DNA from: Methylomonas sp. EFPC3
GTDB taxonomy: Bacteria; Pseudomonadota; Gammaproteobacteria; Methylococcales; Methylomonadaceae
Length of the DNA stretch: 64,000 nt
Direction of reading: 5' to 3'
Assembly: GCF_029643245.1 (NCBI RefSeq)
Contig: NZ_CP116398.1
Span: 3,964,372-4,028,371, forward strand
Position 1 is the first letter of the stretch; each line of letters begins with the position of its first letter. Of the stretch, positions 51,913-61,317 are shown one piece after another. The notes beneath the pieces are model-generated. The model searched no databases. It worked only from the letters and a program-made list of their open reading frames with translations, and was not told the origin of the DNA. Made by a program: the position numbers and the translations under genes.

Positions 51913-52898
51913 TGTTGAATACCTCGCATTTTTCTCAAGAAATCACGCTGTTACCGGACGACGCCCAACGCCTGTCCAATTTCTGCGGTCAACTCGATAG
52001 CCATATCCGCCAGATCGAACAGCGCCTGCATGTGGATATTGCCAACCGTAGCAACCATTTTCGGGTCACTGGCGTCGATGCCGCGGTCAAAGCGGCTTGC
52101 GCGGTGATTCAAAAGCTGTTCGACATGACCGAGCGCGAAGAAATCACTCCAGAGCAGGTGCACCTGAGTTTGCAGGATGCCAGTATCGATCAACTGTTGC
52201 AGCCTACGGTCAATCACGAGCCGGTGGCGATCCGGACCAAACGCGGTGTGATCAAAGGTCGAGGTCACAATCAGCAGGATTATTTACGCAAGATCCTCAG
52301 CCATGACATCAATTTCGGTGTTGGCCCTGCTGGAACCGGCAAAACTTACCTGGCGGTGGCTTGTGCAGTGGAAGCCTTGCAAAACGAGACTGTGCGGCGA
52401 ATAGTTCTGGTGCGGCCGGCGGTGGAGGCCGGCGAGAAGTTGGGTTTCCTGCCCGGCGACATGGCGCAGAAGGTCGACCCCTATTTGCGTCCGTTGTACG
52501 ACGCTTTATACGACATGCTCGGTTTCGAGCGGGTCGAAAAACTGCTGGAAAAAAACGTCATCGAAGTCGCGCCGTTGGCGTTCATGCGCGGCAGAACCTT
52601 GAACGATTCTTTTATTATTCTCGATGAAGCCCAAAATACCACGGTAGAGCAGATCAAGATGTTCTTGACCCGAGTCGGTTTCGGCTCCACGGCGGTAATT
52701 ACCGGCGACGTGACCCAGATCGACTTGCCCAGCGAAAAAATGTCCGGACTGAAGCATGTGTTGAAAGTGTTGAAAGACGTGGAAGGAATTAGCTTCACCT
52801 TCTTCGGCGTGCGCGACGTGGTCAGGCATCCTTTGGTGCAACGCATCGTTGCCGCTTACGACCGTTACGAACTGGAGCAGGGCCAGAATACGCCGTGA
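51912..52898 (+). CDS. ybeZ: PhoH-like ATPase (YbeZ)
   Basis: A 328-residue ATPase of the PhoH family, usually linked to YbeY and ribosome or RNA quality control. It has an N-terminal KH-like part, Walker [13 protein letters not shown], Walker [10 protein letters not shown] and a [10 protein letters not shown] segment. GTG start overlapping miaB by one base; its end overlaps ybeY (GTGA). Confidence 0.94.
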   Translation: MLNTSHFSQEITLLPDDAQRLSNFCGQLDSHIRQIEQRLHVDIANRSNHFRVTGVDAAVKAACAVIQKLFDMTEREEITPEQVHLSLQDASIDQLLQPTVNHEPVAIRTKRGVIKGRGHNQQDYLRKILSHDINFGVGPAGTGKTYLAVACAVEALQNETVRRIVLVRPAVEAGEKLGFLPGDMAQKVDPYLRPLYDALYDMLGFERVEKLLEKNVIEVAPLAFMRGRTLNDSFIILDEAQNTTVEQIKMFLTRVGFGSTAVITGDVTQIDLPSEKMSGLKHVLKVLKDVEGISFTFFGVRDVVRHPLVQRIVAAYDRYELEQGQNTP

Positions 52899-53353
52899 AC
52901 TATATCGATCTGCAGATTGCCACCGAATCGTCCCATCCCGATGCAGCGCAATTCCAAACCTGGGTCGACGCCGCCTTATCCGGTTTCCAACGTGATAGCG
53001 AAGTGACGATCCGCCTGGTCGACGCGGAAGAAAGCGCCGAACTCAACGGCCAATACCGGCACAAATCCGGTCCGACCAATATCCTCAGCTTTCCGTTCGA
53101 AGCACCGCCTGGCGTGGAACTCGATTTGCTGGGCGATCTGGTGATCTGTGCGCCGGTGATCGCGCACGAGGCGGCCGAACAGGGTAAATTACCCGAGCAC
53201 CATTGGGCGCATATCACTGTACACGGCGTATTGCATTTGCTAGGGTATGACCACATCGAAGAGCAAGACGCGGAACAAATGGAAGCGCTGGAAATTGACA
53301 TTCTAAGCCGATTAAACATAGCCAATCCCTATCTGGAGGATAGTAAGCAATGA
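52895..53353 (+). CDS. ybeY: endoribonuclease YbeY
   Basis: A 152-residue zinc-dependent endoribonuclease for 16S 3'-end maturation and ribosome quality control. The three metal-binding histidines are in the [11 protein letters not shown] motif. GTG start overlapping ybeZ; 4-base overlap with corC. Confidence 0.95.
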   Translation: MNYIDLQIATESSHPDAAQFQTWVDAALSGFQRDSEVTIRLVDAEESAELNGQYRHKSGPTNILSFPFEAPPGVELDLLGDLVICAPVIAHEAAEQGKLPEHHWAHITVHGVLHLLGYDHIEEQDAEQMEALEIDILSRLNIANPYLEDSKQ

Positions 53354-54189
53354 GCGATGGTAACCCCCCGAGTAGCCAGCCCCATCAGAAAAGCCTGATC
53401 GAACGCATCGGCCATTTTCTGAGTGGGGAGCCGCAAGACCAGGAAGACTTGCTGGAGATATTGAGAGAGTCCCAAGAAAAACATTTACTCGATTCCGACG
53501 CGTTATCCATGATGGAAGGCGTCATGCATGTGGCGGAGATGCGGGTCAGAGACATCATGATCCCTCGCTCGCAGATGGTGGTAGTGCCGCGCGAGGCCGA
53601 ACTGGAAACCATCTTTCCGCTGGTCGTCGAATTTGCCCATTCCCGTTTTCCCGTCATCGAAGAAGACCGCAGCAAAGTGGTCGGCATCCTGTTGGCCAAG
53701 GATTTACTGGCTCATGCCTTGCGCAACAAAGCGCTGAAGGTGGAAGACGTGATGCGTCCGGTCAACCTGGTGCCGGAAAGCAAACGTCTGAACGTGTTGC
53801 TGAAAGAATTTCGCACCGAGCGCAACCACATGGCGATCGTGGTCGACGAGTACGGCAACGCCGCCGGCCTGGTCACCATCGAGGACGTGCTGGAGCAAAT
53901 CGTCGGCAAAATCGAGGACGAGCACGACGATGACGAGGTTCAGGAATTTATTTCCCAGCGCGGTGAAAAGGAATTCATTCTGAACGCATTAACGCCGATC
54001 GAAGAATTCAACGATTATTTTTCCGCCGATCTGGAAGACGACGAATACGACACCATTGGCGGTTTGATCGTGCAACGCCTGGAGCATTTTCCGAAGAAAG
54101 GTGAAAAAGTCGAGATCGGCGATTTTTGTTTCGAGGTGTTGCGCGCCGATAATCGTCGCGTGCATCTGCTGAAACTTAAAATCAAGTAA
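53350..54189 (+). CDS. ybeX: CorC/YbeX CBS-domain protein
   Basis: A 279-residue soluble protein with two CBS domains (about 68-185) and a CorC/HlyC C-terminal domain (about 195-279). It is linked to magnesium or cobalt efflux and, as YbeX, to ribosome homeostasis. Signatures are [14 protein letters not shown] and [23 protein letters not shown]. It is the last gene of the miaB string and converges on the GGDEF-EAL gene with 4 bases between stops. Confidence 0.93.
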   Translation: MSDGNPPSSQPHQKSLIERIGHFLSGEPQDQEDLLEILRESQEKHLLDSDALSMMEGVMHVAEMRVRDIMIPRSQMVVVPREAELETIFPLVVEFAHSRFPVIEEDRSKVVGILLAKDLLAHALRNKALKVEDVMRPVNLVPESKRLNVLLKEFRTERNHMAIVVDEYGNAAGLVTIEDVLEQIVGKIEDEHDDDEVQEFISQRGEKEFILNALTPIEEFNDYFSADLEDDEYDTIGGLIVQRLEHFPKKGEKVEIGDFCFEVLRADNRRVHLLKLKIK

Positions 54190-54193
54190 GCGC

Positions 54194-57100
54194 TCAGTCC
54201 GGCCGCTCGGCCGTACTCAAAAAACGCTCGAAATCCTCGGCCGGCAACGGCTGCGAAAAGTGGTAGCCCTGGCCGTAGTCGCAGCCGGATTCGAGCAGCA
54301 AACGGAGTTGGTTTTCGGTTTCCAAGCCTTCGGCGATGACTTGCATGCCCAACTTGTGGGCCATGACGATGATGGCTTCGCATAACGCCATGTCGCTCGA
54401 GTCCGGAGCTAAATTTGCGACGAAGGAGCGGTCGATTTTCAAATAATCGATATCGAATTTTTTCAGATATGCCAGTGCCGAATAACCAGTGCCGAAGTCG
54501 TCCAGCGATATCTGCATCCCGGCCTCGCGAAACGCTTGCAGACTGTTTCGAACCACATTGCTGGCATCCAACAGCAGGCCCTCGGTAATTTCCACCACCA
54601 GCCCTTCCCCCGCCAGTCCCAATGCCCGTAGGTAATCCAACCATGGGTCGTGCGACTGACTGCCGTAGAATTGGGCCGGAGATTTGTTGATGCTAATTTG
54701 GAACTCGGGATGGTAAAGCTCCCGCCAGCGTTTAGTTTGCCGCGCGGCCTGCTCGAATACCCAGTTGCCGATATCGACGATCAGGCCGTTGTCTTCGGCG
54801 ATCGGGATGAATTCGGCCGGATTGATCGGGCCGCGTTCGGGGTGGTTCCAGCGCAACAAGGCCTCGGCTTTCAGTATCCTTCCGGAAGCCAGTGCGACGA
54901 TCGGCTGGTAATAAAGCCGGAATTGGCCGTTTGCCAGTGCACTGCGCAAATCGCCGGCGATCAGCATGCGTTTGTGGGCGGCGGCATGCATTGCCGGCGT
55001 GAAATAACAATAGCGGTTGCGGCCCTGGTGCTTGGCGGCGTACATGGCCTGGTCGGCGTTTTTGATCAATGCGTCGATTTTTTCGGCGTCCTGCGGATAC
55101 AGGGTAATGCCGACACTGGCCGATAAATAAGCCACCTTGTTTTTCAGTTGGAAGGGTTCCGCCAGCGTCCGCAGTATGCTTTGCGCAATCCGCTCGGCGC
55201 TGGCAATGTCGTCCAGTTCCGGCAATATCATCGTGAATTCGTCGCCGCCGAGGCGCGCCACCGTATCCGACTCCCGCACGCAACGGCTCAAACGCAACGC
55301 CGCGTCCTTCAGCAGCATGTCGCCCATGTCGTGCCCTAGCGTATCGTTGACTTCCTTGAACCGGTCCAGGTCGATAAAAATCAGCGCCAGCGGTAAGCCG
55401 CTGCGCTGGCACTTTTTGGTTTCCTGGTCCAGCCGGTCGTGGAACATGCGCCGGTTGGGCAGGCCGGTCAGCGGATCGAAATTGGCCTGGGTCCAGATCA
55501 ATTCTTCGGATTGTTTTTTCTGGGTGATGTCCGAGAACATCGCCACGCGCCGGTGCGGGCTGCCGTCGGCATTGAAAATGGTGTTGATGGTCAGCAGTTC
55601 GGCAAAGATCTCGCCGTTCTTGCGCCGGTTCCAAAGTTCGCCTTTCCAGTGGCCACTGCTGCCGATCGCATGCAACATAGCTTGGTAAAACTGTTCGCTT
55701 TGCCGATTCGAATTCAGAATCGCATGGCTTTGGCCGGCCACCTCGGCCAGCGTGTAGCCGGTTAGTTCGGTAAAGGCCGGATTTACCGTGATGATGGCGC
55801 AGTCGGCGTCCATGACGGCCATCGCTTCGCTGCTGTTTTGGTATACCAGCGACGCCAATTGCAGGGCCTCGGTACTGCGGCTGCGGTCGACCGCAATGCC
55901 GGCCAGATTGGCGGCCTGTTCTATGGCGAATATGTCGTCGGCGTTCGGTGCGGCCGGTTTGTGTTGGTAAATCGCCAGGCAGCCCAGCAGTTTGCCGGAA
56001 GCGTCGCGGATCGGTTCCGACCAGCAGGCGCCGAGTCCGGCTTGAGCGGCCAATTCCTTGAACGGTGCCCAATACGGATGCTGCTGGATGTCTTCGACGA
56101 TGGTGCGCTCGCCTGAGTAGGTCCCGGTTTCGCTATGTCCGACGCCGTTTTCGACCGGCATGCCATCGATAGTCCGATGGTAAAAAGCCGGCAGATGAGG
56201 GGCGGCGGCAATATGCAATTGTTTGCCGTCGTTATCCAGCAATAGTATCGAGCACAGCAGATCGGGATTCTGAGTTTCGACGGCTAGAACCACGGCTTCC
56301 AGGATGCCGGCCAGTGGTGCGCCTTTGGCGATCAACTCGAGGACGTGATTATGGGCGCGTTCCCGGTCCGCCGCCTGCTGGCGGTCAGAAATGTCCATGG
56401 CGATACCGATCACTCCGGCCGGCTTGCCGTCGATATCTTGCAGACGGGCGCGGGTGATTTGCAGCACCCGGCGTTTGCCGTCCGCGAATGTCATGCGTTC
56501 CAGCGACTGGTGAACCGGTTCTGCTCCGTTCAGGCATTCCTGGTCGGCGGCGTTAAACCGCGATGCCAATTCCTCGCCTAGCGACTCAGCCAAATCCGGG
56601 TTGGCAATGACTTGGTTTTCCGCCAATCCGAGGTGGTCGCAAAAGGTTTTGTTGGCGAAGGAAAATTGCCGGTTTGCGTCAATTAACCAAATTCCGACCG
56701 GTGCATTATCCAAAATGGCGTGCAATTTCGCTTCGGACGCATATAGCTCGGCCACCTGATTGTTCAGTTGCCCGGTCATGGCGACGAAGTTTTTCGCCAG
56801 ATAACCGATTTCGTCGTGGCGGTCGATTGGAACGGCTTCCAAGCTTTGGCCAAGCCGAAACCGACTGACGGCCTGGGTCATCTGATCTAGCGGTTTGGCC
56901 AGTATTCTGGCCAATACCAACGAAATTGCACTAGCCAACAGGCTGAAGATCGCGGTGATCTCGACCACTTTCCAGCCCAGCAAGTGGCTGCCGGTCAATA
57001 CCTCGGCCAAGGGGGTGTAGATACCCAGTAGCGCGAAGCGTCGGTTATACGGGTCTAGCGGTAACTTGACGAAGGCCGCTAACGACGACGGCGCCAAGGT

Positions 57101-57937
57101 TCGCTCGGCGCCGGTCGCGAACACCGCCAAATTCCGCTCGCCGTGCAACACGCCTTCGATTTCGGGAATATCGTTCTGAATCTGGAAACGACGGCCGTTC
57201 TCGAAGCCGAAGGTCTTGGTTTTGTCGGGGTGGATCAGATAATCGCCGTTGCCGTTGCTCAGTAGCAATTGGGTGTGAGGTGGCAGCCGGCGGCTAATCA
57301 GCGCAAATAAGCCGTCGAGGTCGACATTGATAACCAGCAACGCGATGTGAGCGCCTGCCGGCGATGAAATCGGTAGCGCGATGCGTACCGTGGGCTTGCC
57401 GAAACCTTGGTGGGAGCCAAGTTCCTGGTTTAAATTGATCTCGGAGACGTAAATTTCATCGGCGCTGGCTAAATGCAAGGTTTCGAACACGTACGGAAAA
57501 TGGTTCTTTTCCTGCAACTGCGCCTCCGGAACGATCTGTACGCCGTCTTGGTCCCGGTCGACGCGGACCAATTCCTTGCCGTAACGCTGGGCATGGATCA
57601 GCCGGACTTGGCTGTATTCCGGGTGACTTTTCAGCAATGCCGAAAACAGGTCGGCTAATTCGGCTTTCGCGGCGTCGAGCTGGCTGGCGGGATTTGCCAA
57701 GGCGATTTCTCGGCATAGCTTGAGGTTCGCCAGCGTTTTGGCGTCTTTTGCGGTGGCGGCCAACGCATCGCCGAAGCGGAACGATAAGCCTTGGACGGTG
57801 CTTAGTAATTGTGCTTGCGCGGTGCCGACCAGCAGCTGGCGGCTGCGGTCGTAGACGTAATAACCGGTCAGGCCGGTGGAAACGGTACCCAGCAAGGCCA
57901 GCCAGAATCCTAGTTTGATCCCGACGCTTGCCTTCAT
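54194..57937 (-). CDS. membrane GGDEF-EAL sensor protein, MbaA-like coupling
   Basis: A 1247-residue cyclic-di-GMP protein. It has an N-terminal helix (about 7-28), a periplasmic sensor domain (about 30-320), a second helix and HAMP (about 335-395), PAS (about 405-525), GAF (about 535-690), PAS (about 700-820), GGDEF with an intact LGGDEF near residue 896, and EAL with an intact EALLRW near residue 1023. Both enzyme motifs look usable, so it may switch between making and degrading the messenger. The start is ATG 57937, overlapping the stop of the binding-protein gene (ATGA). That coupling suggests the binding protein is its ligand-presenting partner, as NspS is to MbaA in Vibrio cholerae. The upstream frame (to 58021) lies within the neighbour and is not used. 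Confidence 0.88.
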   Translation of the reverse strand: MKASVGIKLGFWLALLGTVSTGLTGYYVYDRSRQLLVGTAQAQLLSTVQGLSFRFGDALAATAKDAKTLANLKLCREIALANPASQLDAAKAELADLFSALLKSHPEYSQVRLIHAQRYGKELVRVDRDQDGVQIVPEAQLQEKNHFPYVFETLHLASADEIYVSEINLNQELGSHQGFGKPTVRIALPISSPAGAHIALLVINVDLDGLFALISRRLPPHTQLLLSNGNGDYLIHPDKTKTFGFENGRRFQIQNDIPEIEGVLHGERNLAVFATGAERTLAPSSLAAFVKLPLDPYNRRFALLGIYTPLAEVLTGSHLLGWKVVEITAIFSLLASAISLVLARILAKPLDQMTQAVSRFRLGQSLEAVPIDRHDEIGYLAKNFVAMTGQLNNQVAELYASEAKLHAILDNAPVGIWLIDANRQFSFANKTFCDHLGLAENQVIANPDLAESLGEELASRFNAADQECLNGAEPVHQSLERMTFADGKRRVLQITRARLQDIDGKPAGVIGIAMDISDRQQAADRERAHNHVLELIAKGAPLAGILEAVVLAVETQNPDLLCSILLLDNDGKQLHIAAAPHLPAFYHRTIDGMPVENGVGHSETGTYSGERTIVEDIQQHPYWAPFKELAAQAGLGACWSEPIRDASGKLLGCLAIYQHKPAAPNADDIFAIEQAANLAGIAVDRSRSTEALQLASLVYQNSSEAMAVMDADCAIITVNPAFTELTGYTLAEVAGQSHAILNSNRQSEQFYQAMLHAIGSSGHWKGELWNRRKNGEIFAELLTINTIFNADGSPHRRVAMFSDITQKKQSEELIWTQANFDPLTGLPNRRMFHDRLDQETKKCQRSGLPLALIFIDLDRFKEVNDTLGHDMGDMLLKDAALRLSRCVRESDTVARLGGDEFTMILPELDDIASAERIAQSILRTLAEPFQLKNKVAYLSASVGITLYPQDAEKIDALIKNADQAMYAAKHQGRNRYCYFTPAMHAAAHKRMLIAGDLRSALANGQFRLYYQPIVALASGRILKAEALLRWNHPERGPINPAEFIPIAEDNGLIVDIGNWVFEQAARQTKRWRELYHPEFQISINKSPAQFYGSQSHDPWLDYLRALGLAGEGLVVEITEGLLLDASNVVRNSLQAFREAGMQISLDDFGTGYSALAYLKKFDIDYLKIDRSFVANLAPDSSDMALCEAIIVMAHKLGMQVIAEGLETENQLRLLLESGCDYGQGYHFSQPLPAEDFERFLSTAERPD

Positions 57938-58974
57938 CAAAACGCCTCGGGCGGTTCGCCGGAAATAACGCGATCCCACAGCTGTTTTTGCAGGTCCGGA
58001 TTGGCGACGGGTTCCAGCCAAATCAGTTTTTGCCCGGATTCGGTATCGGGGTGGGCGGAGATGGTGTTTGCCAAGCCGTGACGGGCACTGAGGCGTTCGC
58101 TGACGGTGGGTTCCAGCGTGTAATCAATCCATTGTTCAGCCAATGCCGGGTTGCGTGCGTTGCGGGTAATCGCCCAGCAATCCAGCCAAGCCAGCGCGCC
58201 TTCTTGCGGAATCTGATAGCCGACATCGGCGCCGGCGTCGCGCAAGGCTTTCAGTTGCTGGCTGCCGTAATTGCCGAACACCAGTGCGACATCGTGGCGC
58301 ATAAACAGCTGGACCGCTTGTTCCGCCGTCGAATAAAAGGTCAGCACGTTGCGGCGTAATTTCGCCAGTTCGCGCGCGGCTTCGGTCAGATTGCCATCTG
58401 AGAGTCGAAACGGATTGGCGGCGCCCAGCAATAGTCCGACCAACGAGAAATTATGGTCGCTGGTGTTAAATGCCAGGACCCGGCCACGGTAGGCAGGGTC
58501 CCACATTGCGGCCATCGATTGTGGTGGTTCGGCAATGATCTTGCGGTTGTAGATCAAGCCCATTTCCGCATAGGTGTAGGGAATTGCGAACACCTGCTCC
58601 TGCCGAACCAAACCTGGAATTGCCGCCAGATCGCGAAAACGCGGCAGTTGCCGGGCATGATTGGTAAGCCGGCTGGGATCGAGCGCTTGCACTAAATTCC
58701 GGTCGATATAGCGCTGCAGTTCGGCCGTGTTGACTGCAAACACGTCGTAGGCGGCATGGTTGATCTTATACCACAGGTCGTCGTCGGAATTGGCGTAAGT
58801 CACTTCCACCTTGGCGGCGTAGCGGTATTCGAATTCGCGGACAGTATCGGTGTCGGCATAACCGTCCCAGGCCAACACTCGCAAGACTTCCGTTGCCGCT
58901 GCGGTCGCTGGGCAGAGCGCACAAATAATCGCCATAACAGCGATGGTGGCGGCGAATCGAAAGCGTGGTGCCAT
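57937..58974 (-). CDS. PotD-like periplasmic binding protein
   Basis: A 345-residue periplasmic solute-binding protein with a signal peptide (about 1-27). The mature part begins EVLRVLAWDGYAD and has AIPYTYAEMGLIYN and a long bilobed body like the spermidine/putrescine-binding PotD/PotF family. No transporter permease or ATPase genes are nearby. Instead, its stop codon overlaps the start of a GGDEF-EAL membrane protein, so a sensing role is favoured over transport. The ligand could be a polyamine but cannot be fixed from sequence. Confidence 0.85.
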   Translation of the reverse strand: MAPRFRFAATIAVMAIICALCPATAAATEVLRVLAWDGYADTDTVREFEYRYAAKVEVTYANSDDDLWYKINHAAYDVFAVNTAELQRYIDRNLVQALDPSRLTNHARQLPRFRDLAAIPGLVRQEQVFAIPYTYAEMGLIYNRKIIAEPPQSMAAMWDPAYRGRVLAFNTSDHNFSLVGLLLGAANPFRLSDGNLTEAARELAKLRRNVLTFYSTAEQAVQLFMRHDVALVFGNYGSQQLKALRDAGADVGYQIPQEGALAWLDCWAITRNARNPALAEQWIDYTLEPTVSERLSARHGLANTISAHPDTESGQKLIWLEPVANPDLQKQLWDRVISGEPPEAF

Positions 58975-59096
58975 AAAGAGTGCCGGGGCTTATGCGCGAT
59001 TGACGAAGGTGCCTAAGTATATTGGCAGATGGGGCAGAGTGTGGGCCGCTAAACGCTGGAAACGTCGCCGCCGCGGCATTTGCCGACTAAAGCGCG

Positions 59097-59885
59097 TCAG
59101 TCGGTCGTTTCCACTTTGACCAGAATCCGCAGCTGGTTGTGCCGCGTGGCGTCGTTGAAACTGTTGAATCCGCTATGCCGGCTGTTTTCGTCATCGACGT
59201 TGCCGGCAATTTCGACCCATTCGCCCAGATTGGCGCGTATCGAGGTCTGTGCCGACTGGGTGTCGAGTTGGCCATTCTGGCGAAAGCGATCGGACCAGGG
59301 GGCAACGTCGATGATTACTTGCCGGCCGACCAGGCGCGGAGTGACGGCGAATCCGGTCGTCGCTTCGACCATTTGGGTGTTGCTGTAAACGCTGGCGCCG
59401 TAGCCGTATTGGTAAGCATTGTATTGATGCACCGGCCGTACCTCGCCGGTTCTGATGATGGCCGGCTGGCCTTCCAAGGTGCGCAATTGTTGGTGTTGTT
59501 GCCGGTTTTCCAAATCGGCCGTGTTGCCGACCATGCCGCGCATCCGAATCGCATCCGGCGACACTGCGATTGCCGCTTCTGCGTTGAGTTCGGCGGCGGT
59601 TTTGCTGCTGCTTTGCAAGACGCTGATCACCAGGTTGCTGAGGCGGGCGTCCAGTTTGCGCACCAGGGACTGAATGGTCTCCAGCCGGTCTGGATGGGTT
59701 CTGACGATCAGGCTGCTGCCGTTGTCTACCACCCGATCGTTGGCGTCCAGTAACGGCGCCAACAAGGGCAGGATTTCTGAGGCTGGGCGGTTGGCGAGCG
59801 GAATCACTTCCATCACCGGTTCGTCGGCCAGGGCGGCTTGCCCGGCCAAGATTGCCAGCGCCAGCCCAGCGGCCTTAAATTTCAT
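59097..59885 (-). CDS. small secretin N-domain-like periplasmic protein
   Basis: A 262-residue exported protein with a signal peptide (about 1-20). The mature start EVIPLANRPASEILPLLAPLLDANDRVVDNGSSLIVRTHPD looks like an N1/NolW domain of secretins, followed by a DARLSNLVISV link. There is no secretin pore domain. The rest has no family I recognise. Start ATG 59885 gives the signal peptide and overlaps the end of glgA by 11 bases, so it may be translated from the glgBA message. Confidence 0.7.
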   Translation of the reverse strand: MKFKAAGLALAILAGQAALADEPVMEVIPLANRPASEILPLLAPLLDANDRVVDNGSSLIVRTHPDRLETIQSLVRKLDARLSNLVISVLQSSSKTAAELNAEAAIAVSPDAIRMRGMVGNTADLENRQQHQQLRTLEGQPAIIRTGEVRPVHQYNAYQYGYGASVYSNTQMVEATTGFAVTPRLVGRQVIIDVAPWSDRFRQNGQLDTQSAQTSIRANLGEWVEIAGNVDDENSRHSGFNSFNDATRHNQLRILVKVETTD

Positions 59886-61308
59886 CGTACAAGGCCATGT
59901 ATTGTGCGGCGCTGTTTTTCCACGAGAAATCCTTGGCCATCGCATTGCGTTGAATCTGATGCCAGATCTTCGGATTATGGTATAGAACCAAACTGCGCTT
60001 GATGGCTTCGATCAATGCCGCCGCCGAGGCATCGTTGAAGGCAATCCCGCTGGCGGTACCGTTGGCGATGCTTTCCGGCAAGGCGTCGACCACGGTGTCG
60101 GCCAGACCGCCGGTCTTTCTGACGATCGGGATGGTGCCGTAACGTTGGCTGTACATCTGATTTAGTCCGCACGGCTCGAACCGCGACGGCATCAGGAAAA
60201 TGTCGGCCCCGGCTTCGATTTGGTGCGCCAGACGTTCGTCGTAGCCTATCGTTACGGCCACCTTTTCCGGGTAGAGCCGAGCGAACTCCTGCAAGCGGTA
60301 CTCTATGCTTTTGTCGCCGCTGCCCAGCAAGGCGAATTGCAGCGGTAAGCTCGTCATTTCCGCCAGACAGTTCAATACCAAGTCTATGCCTTTTTGCTCC
60401 ACCAGCCGGCCGATCAGGCCGAACAAAGGTACATCGGCCGCGATCGGCAGGCCCAGTTGCTGTTGCAATGCGGCTTTGTTGGCCTGTTTGCCTTCCAGGT
60501 TGTCAGCACTGTAATTGTGTGCCAAATAACTGTCGCTGCTCGGGTTCCAAACGGCTGTATCGATGCCGTTGATGATGCCGCTGAGCTGCTGTTGCTTGTG
60601 GGCCAGCAAGCCTTCCAGGCCGTAGCCGAATTCCGGCGTCTGGATTTCCTGGGCGTAGGTGGGGCTGACCGTGGTGATGCGGTCGGCGTAGGCCAGGCCG
60701 CCCTTGATGAACGACAGCATGCCGTGAAATTCGAGTCCTTCCGGGTGCAGCAATTGCCCTGGCAAATTCAGTTGCGAATAGGCGCTACCCGGAAACAGGC
60801 CTTGGTAAGCCATGTTGTGGATCGTGAACACGGTCGCCGGCGGTTCTTGCTCCAACGACAATAAGGCCGGCGCCAGCCCGGTTTGCCAGTCGTTGCAATG
60901 TAAAATGTCGGCGCGCCAGTCCAGGTAAGCCCGATTCATCGCGACTTCGACGATGATGCGGCAGAACAGTGCAAAGCGCTCGCCGATATTGGCCCAGGGC
61001 CGGCCGGCTTCGTCCAGGTAGGGATTGCCGGGGACGTTGAAGAACGGCGGGTAATCGACCAGCCAGACGATGACGCTGCTGTCCGGCAGTCGGGTTTCCA
61101 GTAAATTGACGTCGCAATTATTCACCCGCACCGTGCACAGGTAGCGGCCCGGCTCGCAGTTTTTGATGGCCTGGTAATTGGGCATGATGATACGCACGTC
61201 CTGACCCAATTCGGCCAAGGCTTGAGGCAAGCTGCCGGCGACATCGGCCAAGCCGCCGGTTTTGATCAGAGGATGGGTTTCGCTGCTAGCGAACAGGATT
61301 TTTTTCAT
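59875..61308 (-). CDS. glgA: glycogen synthase (ADP-glucose)
   Basis: Elongates alpha-1,4-glucan from ADP-glucose. The 477-residue GT5 protein has the N-terminal KTGGLADVAGSLP donor loop, HNMAYQGLFP, and the C-terminal motif PSRFEPCGLNQMYS with KTGGLADTV. It lies 9 bases downstream of glgB. Confidence 0.96.
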   Translation of the reverse strand: MKKILFASSETHPLIKTGGLADVAGSLPQALAELGQDVRIIMPNYQAIKNCEPGRYLCTVRVNNCDVNLLETRLPDSSVIVWLVDYPPFFNVPGNPYLDEAGRPWANIGERFALFCRIIVEVAMNRAYLDWRADILHCNDWQTGLAPALLSLEQEPPATVFTIHNMAYQGLFPGSAYSQLNLPGQLLHPEGLEFHGMLSFIKGGLAYADRITTVSPTYAQEIQTPEFGYGLEGLLAHKQQQLSGIINGIDTAVWNPSSDSYLAHNYSADNLEGKQANKAALQQQLGLPIAADVPLFGLIGRLVEQKGIDLVLNCLAEMTSLPLQFALLGSGDKSIEYRLQEFARLYPEKVAVTIGYDERLAHQIEAGADIFLMPSRFEPCGLNQMYSQRYGTIPIVRKTGGLADTVVDALPESIANGTASGIAFNDASAAALIEAIKRSLVLYHNPKIWHQIQRNAMAKDFSWKNSAAQYMALYDEI

Positions 61309-61317
61309 ATCGGGGAA

